Origin: Baylisascaris procyonis
Taxonomy: Eukaryota; Nematoda; Chromadorea; Rhabditida; Ascarididae
Assembly: GCA_037389465.1 (NCBI GenBank)
Contig: JAZARR010000008.1
Span: forward strand, 2,543,501 to 2,607,500
Direction: 5' to 3'
Length of the DNA: 64,000 nt
This document shows, one piece after another, positions 11,306 to 24,500 of the stretch (position 1 is the stretch's first letter; the number at the start of each line of letters is the position of its first letter). The position numbers were made by a program, and so were the translations under genes. The notes beneath the pieces are model-generated. The model did no database searches. It was not told the DNA's origin and saw only the letters and a list, made by a program, of their open reading frames with translations.

Positions 11306-13656
11306 TGGATTTTTAAAATGCAAATTCGGTATTCTGGAGGCATACTTTATGGATTGGCCAATCAGTGTGTGCTAATTATGCGATTTGGAAACATTATAGT
11401 TGTTCGTTAACGATCATCTAATTGCTGAGCTGTACTTTCATTATTTTTTGGTCTATAATTTTTTTTGAAACATTCCATGTTTTGGCCCACCTGCTTATTT
11501 CAATCATATAAAATAAGATTATAATTGTAGTCAATGTCTAATTTCATAATTCCTATGAATACAGCATTCTTTGATTGTTGTACGCAAGTTGACACTATTT
11601 CATAGTTGTTTATTGAGGGATGAAATTAGTTTTAAAGGCATATTTATATATATATATTTCCGTTTATATTTATTTGCTCTATTTTTTATTCATTTTTTCT
11701 GCGGAATATTACTTCATTTTTATATTACAAGGAAGTTGTGATAGATTTTTTCTTTGAAATTAGTAAAAAAAACCTTATTGATTATCTTGAAAGGTAGGGA
11801 AATTATATCATTTTCTTAGAGATATATTTTACCTTTTTTTTTAAATAATAGATAAGCTTTACCCTTATTCTAAAGGAGGATTATTTGGTTTATTTCTTTT
11901 AGATGAATGTGATATCGGATGTGATCAGATCTATATATATTCCATTAATTAGCTAACAATAGTTTGTAGAGTTTAAATGTGAAAGCACAGCTATTAGCAC
12001 TATTAAAGTAATGCATTTGCTGCTGCCAACTTGTTCAATGAATGTTAGCCGTTCTCTTGACTTCAATAATTGCTACCAACTCCAAATTTTATATTTGTCT
12101 AAATTGCAGTTGGTTTACTTTTTTGGGTGGGAGGGAGGGGGGAGGGGAAGTAGCTAGAGATATCAAAATTCAAAGATATACCGAGAAGAAGATTATTATT
12201 TAGAAGTCGATATTGGCAACTTGTTTCCGGTGGGAGAAAATTACCAGTTTTTCTATTTAAACTTGTGATATTAATCGAAACATTTATAGTTGATGCATAG
12301 AAAAGATTTTCCACTTTTTTTTTAATTTATAATCACTTAAGTTAATTTTTATGTGATATATAAGCGCTGATATTGTCAGTTGTATTCGTCGATAATTGAA
12401 GTTGATATTAAGTTCTTATTTTATGTTTTTGAAAGTCATTTTATGTTGTGCTAGTTGTTTATTTCTTTTTAAAGAGCTTTGAGAAATTAGCAATACAAAA
12501 CTTTTTATGCACATATATTGGTGTTGTAATTTTCAACTAGGATAATATTGTAATTCAATTTTTATAAATGAAATATTTGCGAACAAGAAACTCGATGATT
12601 TTTTTTTATTTGTGATATGGATAGGATTGGAGAAAACTGGTGGGATCGAAGCAATTTGTTTAGAGGAATCAATTGAAATGGCCGAATTGATTTCGAAGAT
12701 CTCATAGATTATCATCTGTTCAGTTATGATTCCGTCGAGTACTCGGGAAGTTGCAGAAATCATCGAAGAAGGGACTCTTATTTAATAGTTGCGAGAAGTT
12801 AATGCTGATCCAGCGTGTGTTTCGACAGCGAATTTTTTCGTCGATCATATTACAATCAGTTATGCTGTCTTATTGGTTTCTATTCTTTTTTGGCAACTAT
12901 TGAGAGGTTGACCTGAGGTCAATTACGTCAAAAAAAAGTTCGAGAATATTTCAGTGGATCTATCGATGCAATGCCTACATCGGGCTGTCATGTTGATAGA
13001 TATTATAAAAGAAATAAGCGACGATAGATAAACTCCTTGTTGATACATACTAATTTAAGAAATATTCCTCTCTATGAACTATTTTCTGTGAAGATGGCTC
13101 GGGTTTTTTTCGATATTCTCGTTGCCGAGAGGCAGCATTTGTAATTTAAAATTACACTATCTTATCATAGAGGTGTGATGGTGATGCTCGACTCTATGAT
13201 ACCCTAAGGATATTATTTGAAATGAGTTAACAGTAATAATCCGTGTTCTCATCCTGGAAATATGCTGTTATTACGGTGGGGCTTTTAGTTAACGAGTACG
13301 ATCAGGCAAAAAAAGTTCTTTTTTTTTGGATTGTTGGACTGAACACGACAACCGTTAATTTATTGCCAATATTAAGCATATGAAATCTATGAGAATGGCA
13401 CTGATTATCTAATAATATAGATAACAATGATAATAGTAAAAAAACCTATCAACAAAAAAATGCGTTGAACGAATGAATAATGATGACAATTTTAGTGACA
13501 ATAAACAATAACGAGAGGTTAATTAAAAAGTAATTAGTAAAGATAGATGAAATAATTTATTAATAATGATAAAAAAAATTAAAAGTAATTTAAATAATTT
13601 ATAAATAATGAAAATAAAAATAAAAAACAGTAGCAGCGATAAATAATAAAAAGAAA
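11306..13656. other. Convergent intergenic region, no gene seen
   Basis: Lies between the ends of the V-ATPase E gene (+) and the 8-Cys secreted protein gene (-). ATAAAATAAG near 11508 could serve V-ATPase E polyadenylation, and TTTATT near 13554 gives a minus-strand AATAAA for the other gene. The remainder is AT-rich; open frames such as 12099-12314 and 12533-12763 have no recognisable content. Confidence 0.5.
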
Positions 13657-16600
13657 TTATTGAGTACGTTTACGTAGTTTAGCAAATAATTTCTCATCTT
13701 TGGGGAATTCTTTACGTCCGAATGGAAATTCGCATCGAATTGTGAATGTGATTGCCGATTGACGACAACTCTACAATTAAATATTTTAGCATTTATTGAA
13801 TCGTTGATTTTATCTATTTTTAGTCGCGGGTATCCTTAAGCAATTCCACACAAAGTATGGAATTGTGGCGTATAAACCAGTAATACGGTAAGCAGTGAAT
13901 ACCAGTACAATGTTCAGTACGGTACAATAATTGAACGTTATACGGTAAGTAGGGCATACGATAAGTAACGCGCTTCAGTAAAAACATATAATATGCAGCA
14001 GCACTATAATTTTGTATTTTTCTGATCGTTTCTTTTATTATGGCTAGAGTTGAGAAGAATACTTGCAATCGTAGGCTTACTTTAATTGAGGCCCCATTTT
14101 AGGGCATGTTCTGTTCATCTCTTCCTCTCTTCTATTGTGATAGGTTTTAAAACTTGTTTTTCCTTCATTCGAATACATCAGCTATCTTATTCTAAACTAT
14201 TTTCATCTATATCACTCGATTCTTATTCTCTTTTCCGCTTCCTGTATTTTTTATAACTTTTTCTAAAATAAGAACAGTAATATTAATTAATATTATTAAG
14301 TCAGATCAACACAACATTATTTTCAATTTTCTTATCAAATAAAGGAAAGATATCAGTTTACCCGAATTGATAAGAATGATATCAATTTACCTACACTGAT
14401 AAGAAGAATATCAATTTATTATTGAGACGATATCGTTTTAACAACTATCGAATTTAAATCATCGTTGTAAATCATAGCGAACAATTCGGAAAACAAAATT
14501 ATTTATTCGTAGAGAAATTTTTGAGTTATTTTTAAAATAAACAGATGAATAAATAGTGAGCATACCTTACTTCTCCATAAATACCAATCATTGCCTCTTT
14601 TTTCTTTACCATGAGTATAAAAAACGAAGCATGATCTATGAACTTGTGGCTCACGCTTGATTAAATATACAGATTCCGCATTTGGGCATAACAAATCACA
14701 ATATGTTCGTATTGTACCGTTGACATTTTCCTGCAATAAAATTTTTAAATTTCTATTATTTTTGAAACAATAAATTGCGATATTAATATTGTAATAGGTG
14801 TTAAATGAACTCCGGTATAAAATTCACTAGAAATTGCACTATCCATATTGATAAATTTGTCTATGCAAATATACAATTCTAATCAAGACGATTGAAGTGC
14901 ATATTATATGAGAAATAATTATATGAGTATTCTTCCGCTTTTTATGTGAAATGCTATTTTGGAGTTATTTTTTGAGGGTGTACTCGATTATATTCAAAAT
15001 TTTGTTGAATCTCTAATTACTAGCGTTTTGTCGGTCGTTTGTCTATATGTTTGTGTGTATTTTAGTCAATTATCTATTGAAAAAAAAAAAAAAAATTAAA
15101 CTTCAACAAGATGAATTATTCCTGATTACTTAGACAATCGAAGTTGTACACTTAATAAGTATTCATCCAACGATACCTTGACTAATCGCTTGACCACCAA
15201 ACTAATTGCCTATGTGCTAAGACACTAATGGAGAGACCGCCCATTAAATTAAGCGTTATTTATTTAAGATTTTATTTGTAAATAATATTCGTAGGGAAAT
15301 CAGTAGATACCCTATATAATAGGGTGATTGTTGAATAAAGTAACTTATAGATGATCATGCGAACAATTTTTGCATAAACAGGTATGACAAATTAACTCAG
15401 CAATCATAGCTGATTCGTTATTTTATCCATTATCACGGTGATAACAAATAAAACCATCAACATTACCGAAAAGAATCGAAAAATAAATAAAATGATAGGA
15501 TTTTCTTGATTTTAGAATAATAAAAAATAATTCTAAATACTTACATCAAAACATCCTGCATTAATACCTGGTGCAGGTCTTTTATTATCTTTTGCATCAC
15601 CATCGACACCCGTTTCACGTAATGAAAGTTTACATTCGGCTGGATCTTTACTAAGTTTATCAGGTCCAACACCGTTTTTCGTCTCACATGAAATGTCACG
15701 CCATTCTAGAAATAAATTACTTTAGATAACGACAATAAAAGTATAAATCCATGTATTGGGAGCTTGAATTAGGTGCCTTATAGATCATTTACGATCTAAT
15801 GCGATTACTATACAAACACCGATATCACTTTATATTTATCATTTAATATCCAATAATTTATTCGTTGAAGAAGGTTCAATTTTTTATTATTAAAGATTAT
15901 TTGAATACTTTGAAAAACGTTGAGATAGAAGGTAAATGAAAAACTTAGTGAATATAGCATCAAATCCCCATCTGCTAACTTAGAAAAAATAATTTAGAGA
16001 AGATTAATAATTATTTTTGTCGAATATACGTATCGGAAGAAAAAAACTTCCAAAAAGAGATTACTTTTGGAGATTATTTCTCAACGTATATATGTAAATG
16101 TTTGCTTATCTCTATGGAAGGTTTCATTTTGAGCAGCATTGAGGTAGAGCTAGGAAATTTCGACAGATGTGATTTACACCGTAGGTTGTTCACCTATACT
16201 AATTTGAGCGTTGAGATCCATCAATTGTAAAGAAAGCTGTAGATATTTATTTAAAGATATTTAAAGATGAAAAAAAAAACGTGCTGCGTGCATTTCACGC
16301 TGGACGGAATTCCAGTTTATACTGAATCGATTTCTATTTTATACTAAACCAATTTCCATTTTATACCGGACCGGCCTCCATTTTATACCAAACCGATTTC
16401 CATTTTATACCGGACCGGCCTCCATTTTATACCAAACCGATTTCCATTTTATACCGGACCGGTCTCCATTTTATACCAAACCGATTTCCATTTTATACCG
16501 GACCGGTTTCCATTTTATACCGAATCGATTTCCATTTTACACCAAACCAAGTTCCGTTTTATATCAAACCAATTTCCAGTTCACAACGATCGGGGTCATA

Positions 16601-17724
16601 GAAGAACAAATTCTTTTGTACCAGATTTGTTGGGCGGATGGGTTTGTTAAAACATTATAGTATTATTCATTATATTCCACTACTACTTTTTCGACAATTT
16701 GCCAGACTAGTTGATGAGATTAAAAGAAAATTGAAAAACTTATCGAGATGCTTGCTGAGGTATACCTCTCCATCTGTTTATTATCCGGCCATTGTAAAAT
16801 CAAAATCCATAGAAAAATGTATCAATTTTTTTTACTGTTTAAAAATTTTTTATATCAATTTTCAAATATCTTCACTTCTCAAAGTTGACTGATCTAAGTG
16901 AGGTAGTGATAAAGGTTATGAACAACAATTTTCATAACTCTAAGCTTTAGCGATACCTCAGCTGGAACTATCCGATAGATATTCAGGCATATAATAAACC
17001 TCGCAAACATATTGCCTCTATAAGTACCCTTTTGCAAAGAAAATTTGCAACAGCACTTAAGAGTATGTTATCGTGAGTATGAGGGAAATAGATAGTAACG
17101 AAAAATGAAGGGAACAGAGAGGTCACAAATACCGATCTTGTGCTGTACGGGAAGATAATTGGCACTTCTTCATTATACCATTGCTCTATTCTCCGGCTCC
17201 GTCAATGTTTTCATATCTTTTCGGATCATTTTTTTTTCTCAAATTCTTTTTCCTTTGTATAGATTAATTCGCTTTACATATTGTATCATTTCGAAATATC
17301 ACACCTAAATAAGAATTAACTTAAATATGACTTTCTTTTATTGTTATGATTTCATGCTTATCATAGAACATAACCTTATAAGCTGAACAGATAACATAAT
17401 GAAAGTACTAAGTTGCACAAAACGAAGCTACAAATTTGCATAAATATGCATATATTTCCTTCTTTGTCTTTTGGCTTTTCTTCCAGATGGGTTCATAAAT
17501 CATGTCTTAAGAATTATTTATAGCTTTTGTAAATGAGAACCAGTTGAATCTCTTTGCTTCCTGCCTTCCCCCTTATCCCCTCCCCTCTCCCCCCCAAACA
17601 ATTCTCTGTCCTCTTCTTTCACTTCCATTTTCCTTAGAAATGAAAACTTACGCCAATGGACACTTTCCGCGTTGACGATAGCTAATAGAACGATGAAGAG
17701 AGAGGCGAAAAGTAGTTTGTTCAT
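13657..17724 (-). CDS. Orphan secreted 8-cysteine protein, 4 exons, 170 aa
   Basis: Exons (minus): 17652-17724, 15545-15705, 14566-14730, 13657-13770. The phases agree at every junction (CAT TGG C|AA TGG, then two phase-0 joins), giving 170 aa. The N-terminus MNKLLFASLFIVLLAIVNAE is a clear signal peptide. The mature part has eight cysteines (SCET, AEC, AGC, TYC, LLC, RSC, SCR, IRC) and a basic C-terminal tail ending KLRKRTQ. NGT in exon 3 is a possible N-glycosylation site. I do not recognise the family. The even cysteine count and lack of a membrane segment point to a disulphide-linked extracellular protein. The 1.9-kb first intron holds a 22-bp minisatellite, and the last intron holds TGATAAG-bearing repeats. 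Exon coding quality is good, so I trust the structure more than any role. Confidence 0.88.
14343..14420. repeat. Three imperfect ~33-bp repeats with TGATAAG motifs
   Basis: TATCA-TTTACC-TGATAAGAA recurs about three times in the intron between the last two exons of the 8-Cys secreted protein gene. TGATAAG is the site bound by intestinal GATA factors such as ELT-2 in C. elegans. Whether the repeats act as an enhancer is inference. Confidence 0.6.
16310..16590. repeat. 22-bp minisatellite with alternating 44-bp period
   Basis: About a dozen 22-bp units built on the core TCCATTTTATACC. In the middle, units with CGGACCGG alternate with units with AAACCGAT, giving a 44-bp higher-order period. Units at both edges are more diverged. 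The array sits in intron 1 of the 8-Cys secreted protein gene. Confidence 0.93.
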
Positions 17725-19090
17725 GACGATTGTAATGTTGCATTGTTTGACGCATCTCCTTTTATAGAATATCGTTTGTCTTAACCGTATATAAAAACGA
17801 GTCCATTCGAATGACCCCATCACGTAACACAATCCTCTGACCCATCACACGCATTATGGACACCCATCTGACCCAACATCCATCTGTCAATTGTCATTTC
17901 CTTACGGAACATTTTTTCGATCGATTTAATCAGCATTAAATTCACAACGTGATATGCACATTAAACGTTACAGCAATTTCATAGCACATCTGCATAACAC
18001 GAGATGATACGAACAAAACACTTAGAAATAGAAACCGTGTTATGACATACGTTAAGAATAATGTTATGATACCATACGTGTTATGATTATAACGCATCCT
18101 GTTGTATAGGTAAGCTTCCAAATATTGAGGTGTAGAGATTTTAAAAGATTATTTAACGATATGAAAGATATCGCATAGAGATTTCTTGAAGATTAGCCCG
18201 AGAGTTCAACTTTTTTTGTGCTATATTCTTAGCGTCTATCTTTCATCGATGAAGCGACTTATTTTTATACTTTAGGCTTTTATGTAAATTTTCGATATCC
18301 TTTATATTTGCATATTTAGGTTGTTTCCTCTTAGATGATGTGAAGAAGGACGTTTATTAAGCAGAAAGTCTCTTCCTTTGGCGCTGACTCATAACTGATT
18401 CTTTTTTCCTGCATACATCATGATACGTTTCGTATTTATCGAAGTAAGGACATACCTAGGACATTCTTCCGTATAAACTTTGATTTCCTAAGTTGGAGAG
18501 TACGAACAGGTGAATGTACTGTAAAAGCACGATACGGTGTTTGTCAGTGTTATCTCCTTGACTGCATAAATTACTTACATGATTCTGTCGTCAGCATCCT
18601 TTGTGGCAGTCACACCCTCCCCCCCCCCCCCTCCCGATTGTTTTACATATACAACATTTTCACATTGCTTTTTCTATGTTTATGAGGGAAAGATGAAGAT
18701 CCTGAAGTTCTAACAAAACAAAAACATATGACATTCATTAAAAGTGTGATCTGAGAAAGGGAAACGTTAATAATGCGACAAAAAAGCTATGCGTAATTTG
18801 CATATAAAGTACCCTCTCATATTTAGGAGACTAGATAACGTACTCATAAAACGGCTGATTTCCTTTCATCTAACGAAGCCAGTAATACATGATATATCAA
18901 AAGGAGCCGTCAAACTACGTGGCATCTAAAAAGGTGTTGACGAAAACGTTGAATTGATTTTTCAATATTGACTAATTTAATGCATAAAAAGGTAAATCAA
19001 TAAGGTACATTTCAATGAGATATGCAAAATTCGGTTAATGAAATGAAACGAGTAATCGAATCGGTTGAAGCAAATATACAAGCATTTAAT

Positions 19091-19203
19091 ATGCAAATAT
19101 GTAATATTCAATATGCAATATGCAAATTAGTAGCACCGGTGATGCAAATGCAAATACAACATTTATAGAGATAGAATTTATAAAACAATCGTTATATGCA
19201 AAT
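19091..19203 (+). promoter_or_regulatory. Cluster of five ATGCAAAT octamers
   Basis: Perfect ATGCAAAT occurs at 19091, 19120, 19142, 19148 (overlapping the previous one) and 19196, all on the plus strand. This octamer is the classical POU-homeodomain site. The same word is frequent elsewhere in this window, so part of the clustering may be background. Confidence 0.4.
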
Positions 19204-19410
19204 TTTGGAGTGATTGTAGTGATGATCGTTATATGAGAATACATTGAGTTGGCATCATTTGCAAATTTTATTCAAAATATAATCTTTTATAGTTTGATCA
19301 CGTCGATGATCTATCATTGTGTTCGTTTTAGGTGCAGCTGCATGGTGGTCGCATCGTCCACTCTTTCCGTACGATAGATTTCGAATCTTTTCCTTCTTCG
19401 TCGTATAATA

Positions 19411-19512
19411 AATGTGTTATTTATTTATTTGTTTATTTGTTTATTTATCTACTTATTTGTTTATTTACTTATTTATTTTATTTGTTTATTTGTTCACTTA
19501 TTTATTGATTGA
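19411..19512. repeat. (TTTA/TTTG)n simple repeat
   Basis: Interrupted tetranucleotide tract of TTTA with TTTG variants, between the divergent genes. Confidence 0.93.
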
Positions 19513-21343
19513 TATGACGAATCTATCATCCACACATTACTTATCGAAGCGAAAGACTATCGTCGTGATTGCACAATAATGTGCAATGATCTCGCGCTTA
19601 TAGGTTGTGTTACTCATTGTTTTTCAACCAGATTGCCTTCTTTATTTATTTTTAGTGACTATAATTTCTTAGCAATAGTTTTCGAATCTTTCTAACCACT
19701 CATTGGTTTTACTAACGGCATTTACATTGAATATTCTCTAAACATTTAGCTATAGGATTATCGCCCTATACTTTAAATGATAGCTGTTAAAGATGCAGCA
19801 AGATTTAAATTTTATCTCTCTTGAAACGATTTATTAGATAAGGATTTTTTACTTCATATACGGATTTCGTGCAAATTTCAATCGGTTTTTTGTGTATCAT
19901 CTGAACAATCGAATAAATTGAATTAACTAATCGTATTTTGAATGAATTTCGATCTTTTTTTTTGCCCTCTTAGGTCAATAATTCATATGCAAATTTCGAA
20001 GTTAAATTCGTCGTATTGTTTGTTTATCGCATTGAAGCCTCAAATTGAGCTTATTGACGCGCGCCAAAGGGAAATTTTCTACTACTGTATCGATGCAACT
20101 CTTCAAAAAAAAAAAAGGAATGGAACGATCAAAAATATCTCTTGCGTGGGCGTTTGCCTGAACTCGAAATCCGCGTGGCGGGATATTCTGGCATATGCGT
20201 TTTTTTGGGGTTTAATTGTGTTTACGGGATTTGCTATGAGTTTTACTATTTTCAACAGTAATATTTTAAATACTATAATTTTTATTTTTATTGAAATTTT
20301 TTCTTTTTTTCACACTTGTTTCAAATATTTGAGTTATTGAGGTACCAGAATTGTTATTTCGGAATGACGATAATTTCTTCACTAGCTGGTGCTACACTAA
20401 TCCATTTACTTTATGTCCTCCCCCTATCCTAGGATCCTACAAAGGTGATAATCCAAAAGAGGATCAAAATTGCTTCCTCCGGAGCTGAGATATGATATGG
20501 GACAACTAATGAAGGCGTATAACGCGAGCGCGAGCGAAATAAAGGATTAGACGATATAATATGTTATTAAGTGAACGAAACGATGCTAGTACGACACTAA
20601 GACGCCTAATAGCATTTGTAGACTGGGATTGTTGGTATATGCCTTCCTTCTCTATTTTTTTTTACTCTTTCTCTCTCTCCCTCTGTCTTTATTATCTCTC
20701 AGAGGTAGTGCTAAAAGTGGCAAGTGGGCGTATCGTACCTGGATTTGACACGCTTTACCTGAACTTATTTGTTTTCAACTTTACATATTATTCTTTTTTA
20801 TTGGCTTATTTTTTTGACATAACCTTGCTGCATTCGTTGTCTCCGTTCTCTGCGAATTGGGGAAAGCAACGTCGCTTATTTTATGCGGAACTGTTCGTTT
20901 ACCAAGTCTCTCTCTCTCTCTCTCCACCTTCGATTATTGAGATAGCCAACATTAGTTAGTGACCGATGTTTCAATAGAAGAAACAAAGACTGCAAAAAAA
21001 GCCTCTTTGCTTTTGTCCAAAATATTCGTGCATGTAACTCTGCATGTGTAGTTTGTTGGCAATGTTTATATTCACTAGTACTATGCGATTTTTTAATTTC
21101 CAAATAAAGGTTCTTTTCTTTCATAAATGGTATAGGTTTGAGTTAACTCTGGTTTCGACCCTGGTCAGGCGACTAGTGTTCACCCATCTGGAGCGGGGAG
21201 CCGGGTTTAATCCATCCTTGTAGGATCAGCGATTCGATCCGTGATCGGCATAGCATTTAACGCAAACGCATCTGCATTCACACTTCATATTACCATTAAA
21301 AAGGGGCAGTGAACATATCACCGTGCAGGATTCTTAAGTCAGT

Positions 21344-21497
21344 TCATCTAATTCACCTGATGATCCATCCATTAGCCAAGGATCGGTGCGGATCTGTTGG
21401 AGTTCGATTCGCTCACTCGATTTTTTAGTATCTAAGGTTTGTGGCAATGACGTTCGGTTGCTAGGCCTTATGCGGATATAGCAGATGTTTGCCTTTT
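21344..21497 (+). repeat. Dispersed repeat family, copy upstream of EBP1
   Basis: Shares with 31840-32006 an ordered series of blocks: CACCTGATGATCC, CGCTCACTCGATTTTT, GTGGCAATGACGTTCGG, TTGCTAG and GATGTTTGCCTTT. Similarity ends about 40 bases before the EBP1 start codon, so the element overlaps the likely promoter or 5' UTR. Confidence 0.8.
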
Positions 21498-21537
21498 GGC
21501 AGTATTTATTATATTATGAGTTAATTTGAAAGGGTCG

Positions 21538-24500
21538 ATGGCTGAGAGAAGCAAGCAGCAGCATATAAGTGAAAACAGTGAAAATAATACTGAGGAAGAA
21601 CATGACACTGAGGAATCGTTGGCCAACGATCTTGTCGTCACCAAATATGCAATGGCAGCTGATATTGTCAACGCTGTTTTAAAGGTTTCTAATATTCTTT
21701 GAATTCTTTATTAATGAAGGATTTTTTTTAATGATTTAAGCGTTCATTTCTATAATTTTTTCTTAGTATTCTATGATGGTTCTCTAGGAAGTAGATGCCG
21801 GAGCTCTGATTGAATTGCAACCATATTCAATCTTTAGCAGTTTAGAAATGGGCTGGATCCTATTTTAGTCCTATTTGAATGGCCGGGCTGGGTTGGATTG
21901 AGATTCGTCACCCGACTGGCACTAAGTTTGGTTCATCCTCGCATGCTCATAGTTGAAATCTTTCCCGTCGTTGCCGATACTCTGATCAGGTTTGACACAG
22001 ACCCAATTTTCATGTTTTTCGTCCCCATGAGTTCATCGTTTTCGCAATTATTGATGAAATAAGTGGTTTTGCTTCTCGTTCTCTGAGTGACCGATATAGC
22101 ACTCTAATAGGTGAACATTCATTTCTTTTTGGAAATAACTAATATATTATCTCCCTAACACTTTATGCAGAAGTTCCGCACGAAGTTTAGACTTCATATA
22201 ATGGGTTCTTCTCTTAATGTTAATGGTATAGCATCCCGGCCATTTCCCACCCCATCCATGAAGAATATGAAAACAGCAACCCCACTAACAGCAATTGTAC
22301 CGTTTGAGCCATTAGTTAATATGCTACTATTTTTCTTTTGTAATATAGGGGGGTTTCAGGAAGTATTAGCAGCGATAAAGGATGGCGTTGAGGTGGGCAC
22401 ATTATGCGATCTTGGTGACAAGTTAATCCTTGACCGTACTTCAAAAGTATTCAAGAAGGAGAAGGATGTTCTTAAAGGTTCAATCGACTTTTATCAAGAC
22501 TTATGCCAAATATTTGATTTTATCTGTGATACTCACTGATAAGGAAGTAGTCCAGGTGTTTTTATTCAACTTTTTGTCGATATACCTACGTGAAAAACAA
22601 TAAGTAAAGTAACGAACGAAATAAACCATTTAAGTTTATTATGTTGTTTTGGTAACGTTATTGAATGCTTTATCATGACTGAAACTACGATCACGAAATG
22701 TGGGGATTATTTATGCGCAGGTAGGGTTTATACTTGATTAGTATTGTATGTGAATTATGCGAAACCATTTTTGAGTTGCGTTTTCAGTATGTGCAGAAAA
22801 AATTTATAACTCGTTTTTTGTGATTATACAATGAAACATGTTCTAAGTTTAGACAAAAGTAGAGGAGAAAATGACTTCTGTGGTTGATGAATAATATTCT
22901 TTTAAAATAGTCTATATGCTAGTAGAGGTGTGCCTCCAGCGTGTTGATTTTCCCTAATATTTTATATAATGTGTATAAATTATTATGGATAATTTATTTA
23001 TATAACTAAGCATTCCCAATTTGAGAGTGATGAAATTGCTGACTAAAGTTTGAATTAATATTGCTTCTGATGAAGTTGGGTAGTGGACATTCACCGTCGG
23101 ATATATATAAAACGACGGCAAATTATCGTTGAATTTCAGGTATAGCAATGCCGACATGTGTGTCTGTAGATAACTGTATCTGTCACTTCTCCCCTTTGAG
23201 GAGTGATCCACCTGTGATACTACGCAACGGTCAAATGGTAAAGGTCGATCTCGGCGCTCATATCGATGGTTTCATTGCAACTGCTGCGCATACGGTCGTC
23301 GTCGGAGCTTCTCCAGTAAGTTTTCAATGAGCGTTTGAGTGAAAGCGAACCTGTCAGTGCTGAAGAAGGTACTTGAGGCTGATCTTACTGAAGCCATTAT
23401 TGGAGGCTCTTTATCAGGTTATTATTTGATTGTTTGCTAGCTCACGATAGTTTTTAGGGTACATTATATGCTCTATTTTTTAATGATATCTTTGATTTGT
23501 AAAAATTAAATTGATGTGGTTTAAATTTTGGTTTGTAGCTAAGATTCCATTTCAAAAAGTGAGGGAGGAGGGAAGCTCAGATCTAAGAAATGGACGTAAT
23601 AGCACATCCCAGTGAGTGATGTGATATGTAATTTAAGGCGGCTATTACAAGTAGGAAGTAGATATGAGGGAAGTGGTAGATAACACTAAAAAAATAGAAA
23701 AATTAAATGTGCTGCGAAAAAGTTCTTTGGTTAGTTGAGTATGGGGAAGGGGAATGTAAGGAGAATTGACTCTGTTTAGCTATAGCAGTTAGCTGAATAT
23801 CGTTAAATTGAACTGCTTGGCACTGTTGCTCTCTTAATTTTTTCATATTCACATGCATTATCGATGCTTATTGTTGAGCTGAGCTCTCATTTTTATTAAT
23901 TTTTAATCACTTGAAATTGATTTTGCTACTGTTCAATTTGTCTCTTTTTTGGTTTGAAAATATATTAAGATAAAATATTTGTAGACTGAAAAGGTAACAG
24001 GAGCGAAAGCGAATGTAATAATGGCAGCTTATAACACAATGGAGGTAGCGATGCGTATGTTGCGACCGGGCCTTTATAAGAATATGGAGATAACAGATAT
24101 GATTGATAAAATTGCTGCTATCTATAAGGTTCGCTTGATTACCTAATATCGGATACCGCATATTTGATGACAAATATTATCGATGTAAAGTGCAACAACT
24201 AGTAGATGCCTCTTAGACCCTTCCATTGCTTGTTCGTTGATATAGAGCGGAGTAGTCAATTTCAGTCTGTTGTTAGGACCACAATCTTTCTTGTTTTAGG
24301 ACGCGTCTGGGCGAGATAGTGGGGGAGGGGGACGTTTTTATATTTTCAGTGGTACTGGCGAGTATCTTTTCTGTTCCTGAAATATTTGTCTATGGTGATT
24401 GGCATTAGTAGTGTATCTTGTTGAGAGACTAGTTTTTTTATGGTCTCACATATGTTTAGCACTAAATGGTCATAACTTTGTTTTCAATAATCACTTTTTA

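Larger units (their letters stand above)
17725..21537. other. Divergent intergenic region upstream of EBP1
   Basis: Holds the 5' flanks of the 8-Cys gene (-) and EBP1 (+). A TATAAAAGG-like box reads towards the 8-Cys gene near 17757-17766. There is a C-run at 18618-18631, a cluster of ATGCAAAT octamers at 19091-19203, a (TTTA)n tract at 19411-19512, two open frames of 132 codons (19942-20340 and 20561-20959) that I do not trust as genes, and a dispersed repeat at 21344-21497. Confidence 0.5.

Noticed and set aside
19942..20340. 132-codon open frame with hydrophobic C-terminal segments
   Set aside because: About one such frame is expected by chance in this much AT-rich DNA. It is Phe/Ile-rich as AT-rich noise is, and has no recognisable motif.
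20561..20959. Second 132-codon open frame on the same strand
   Set aside because: Runs through CT-rich simple sequence, and composition explains its Leu/Ser content; no motif seen.
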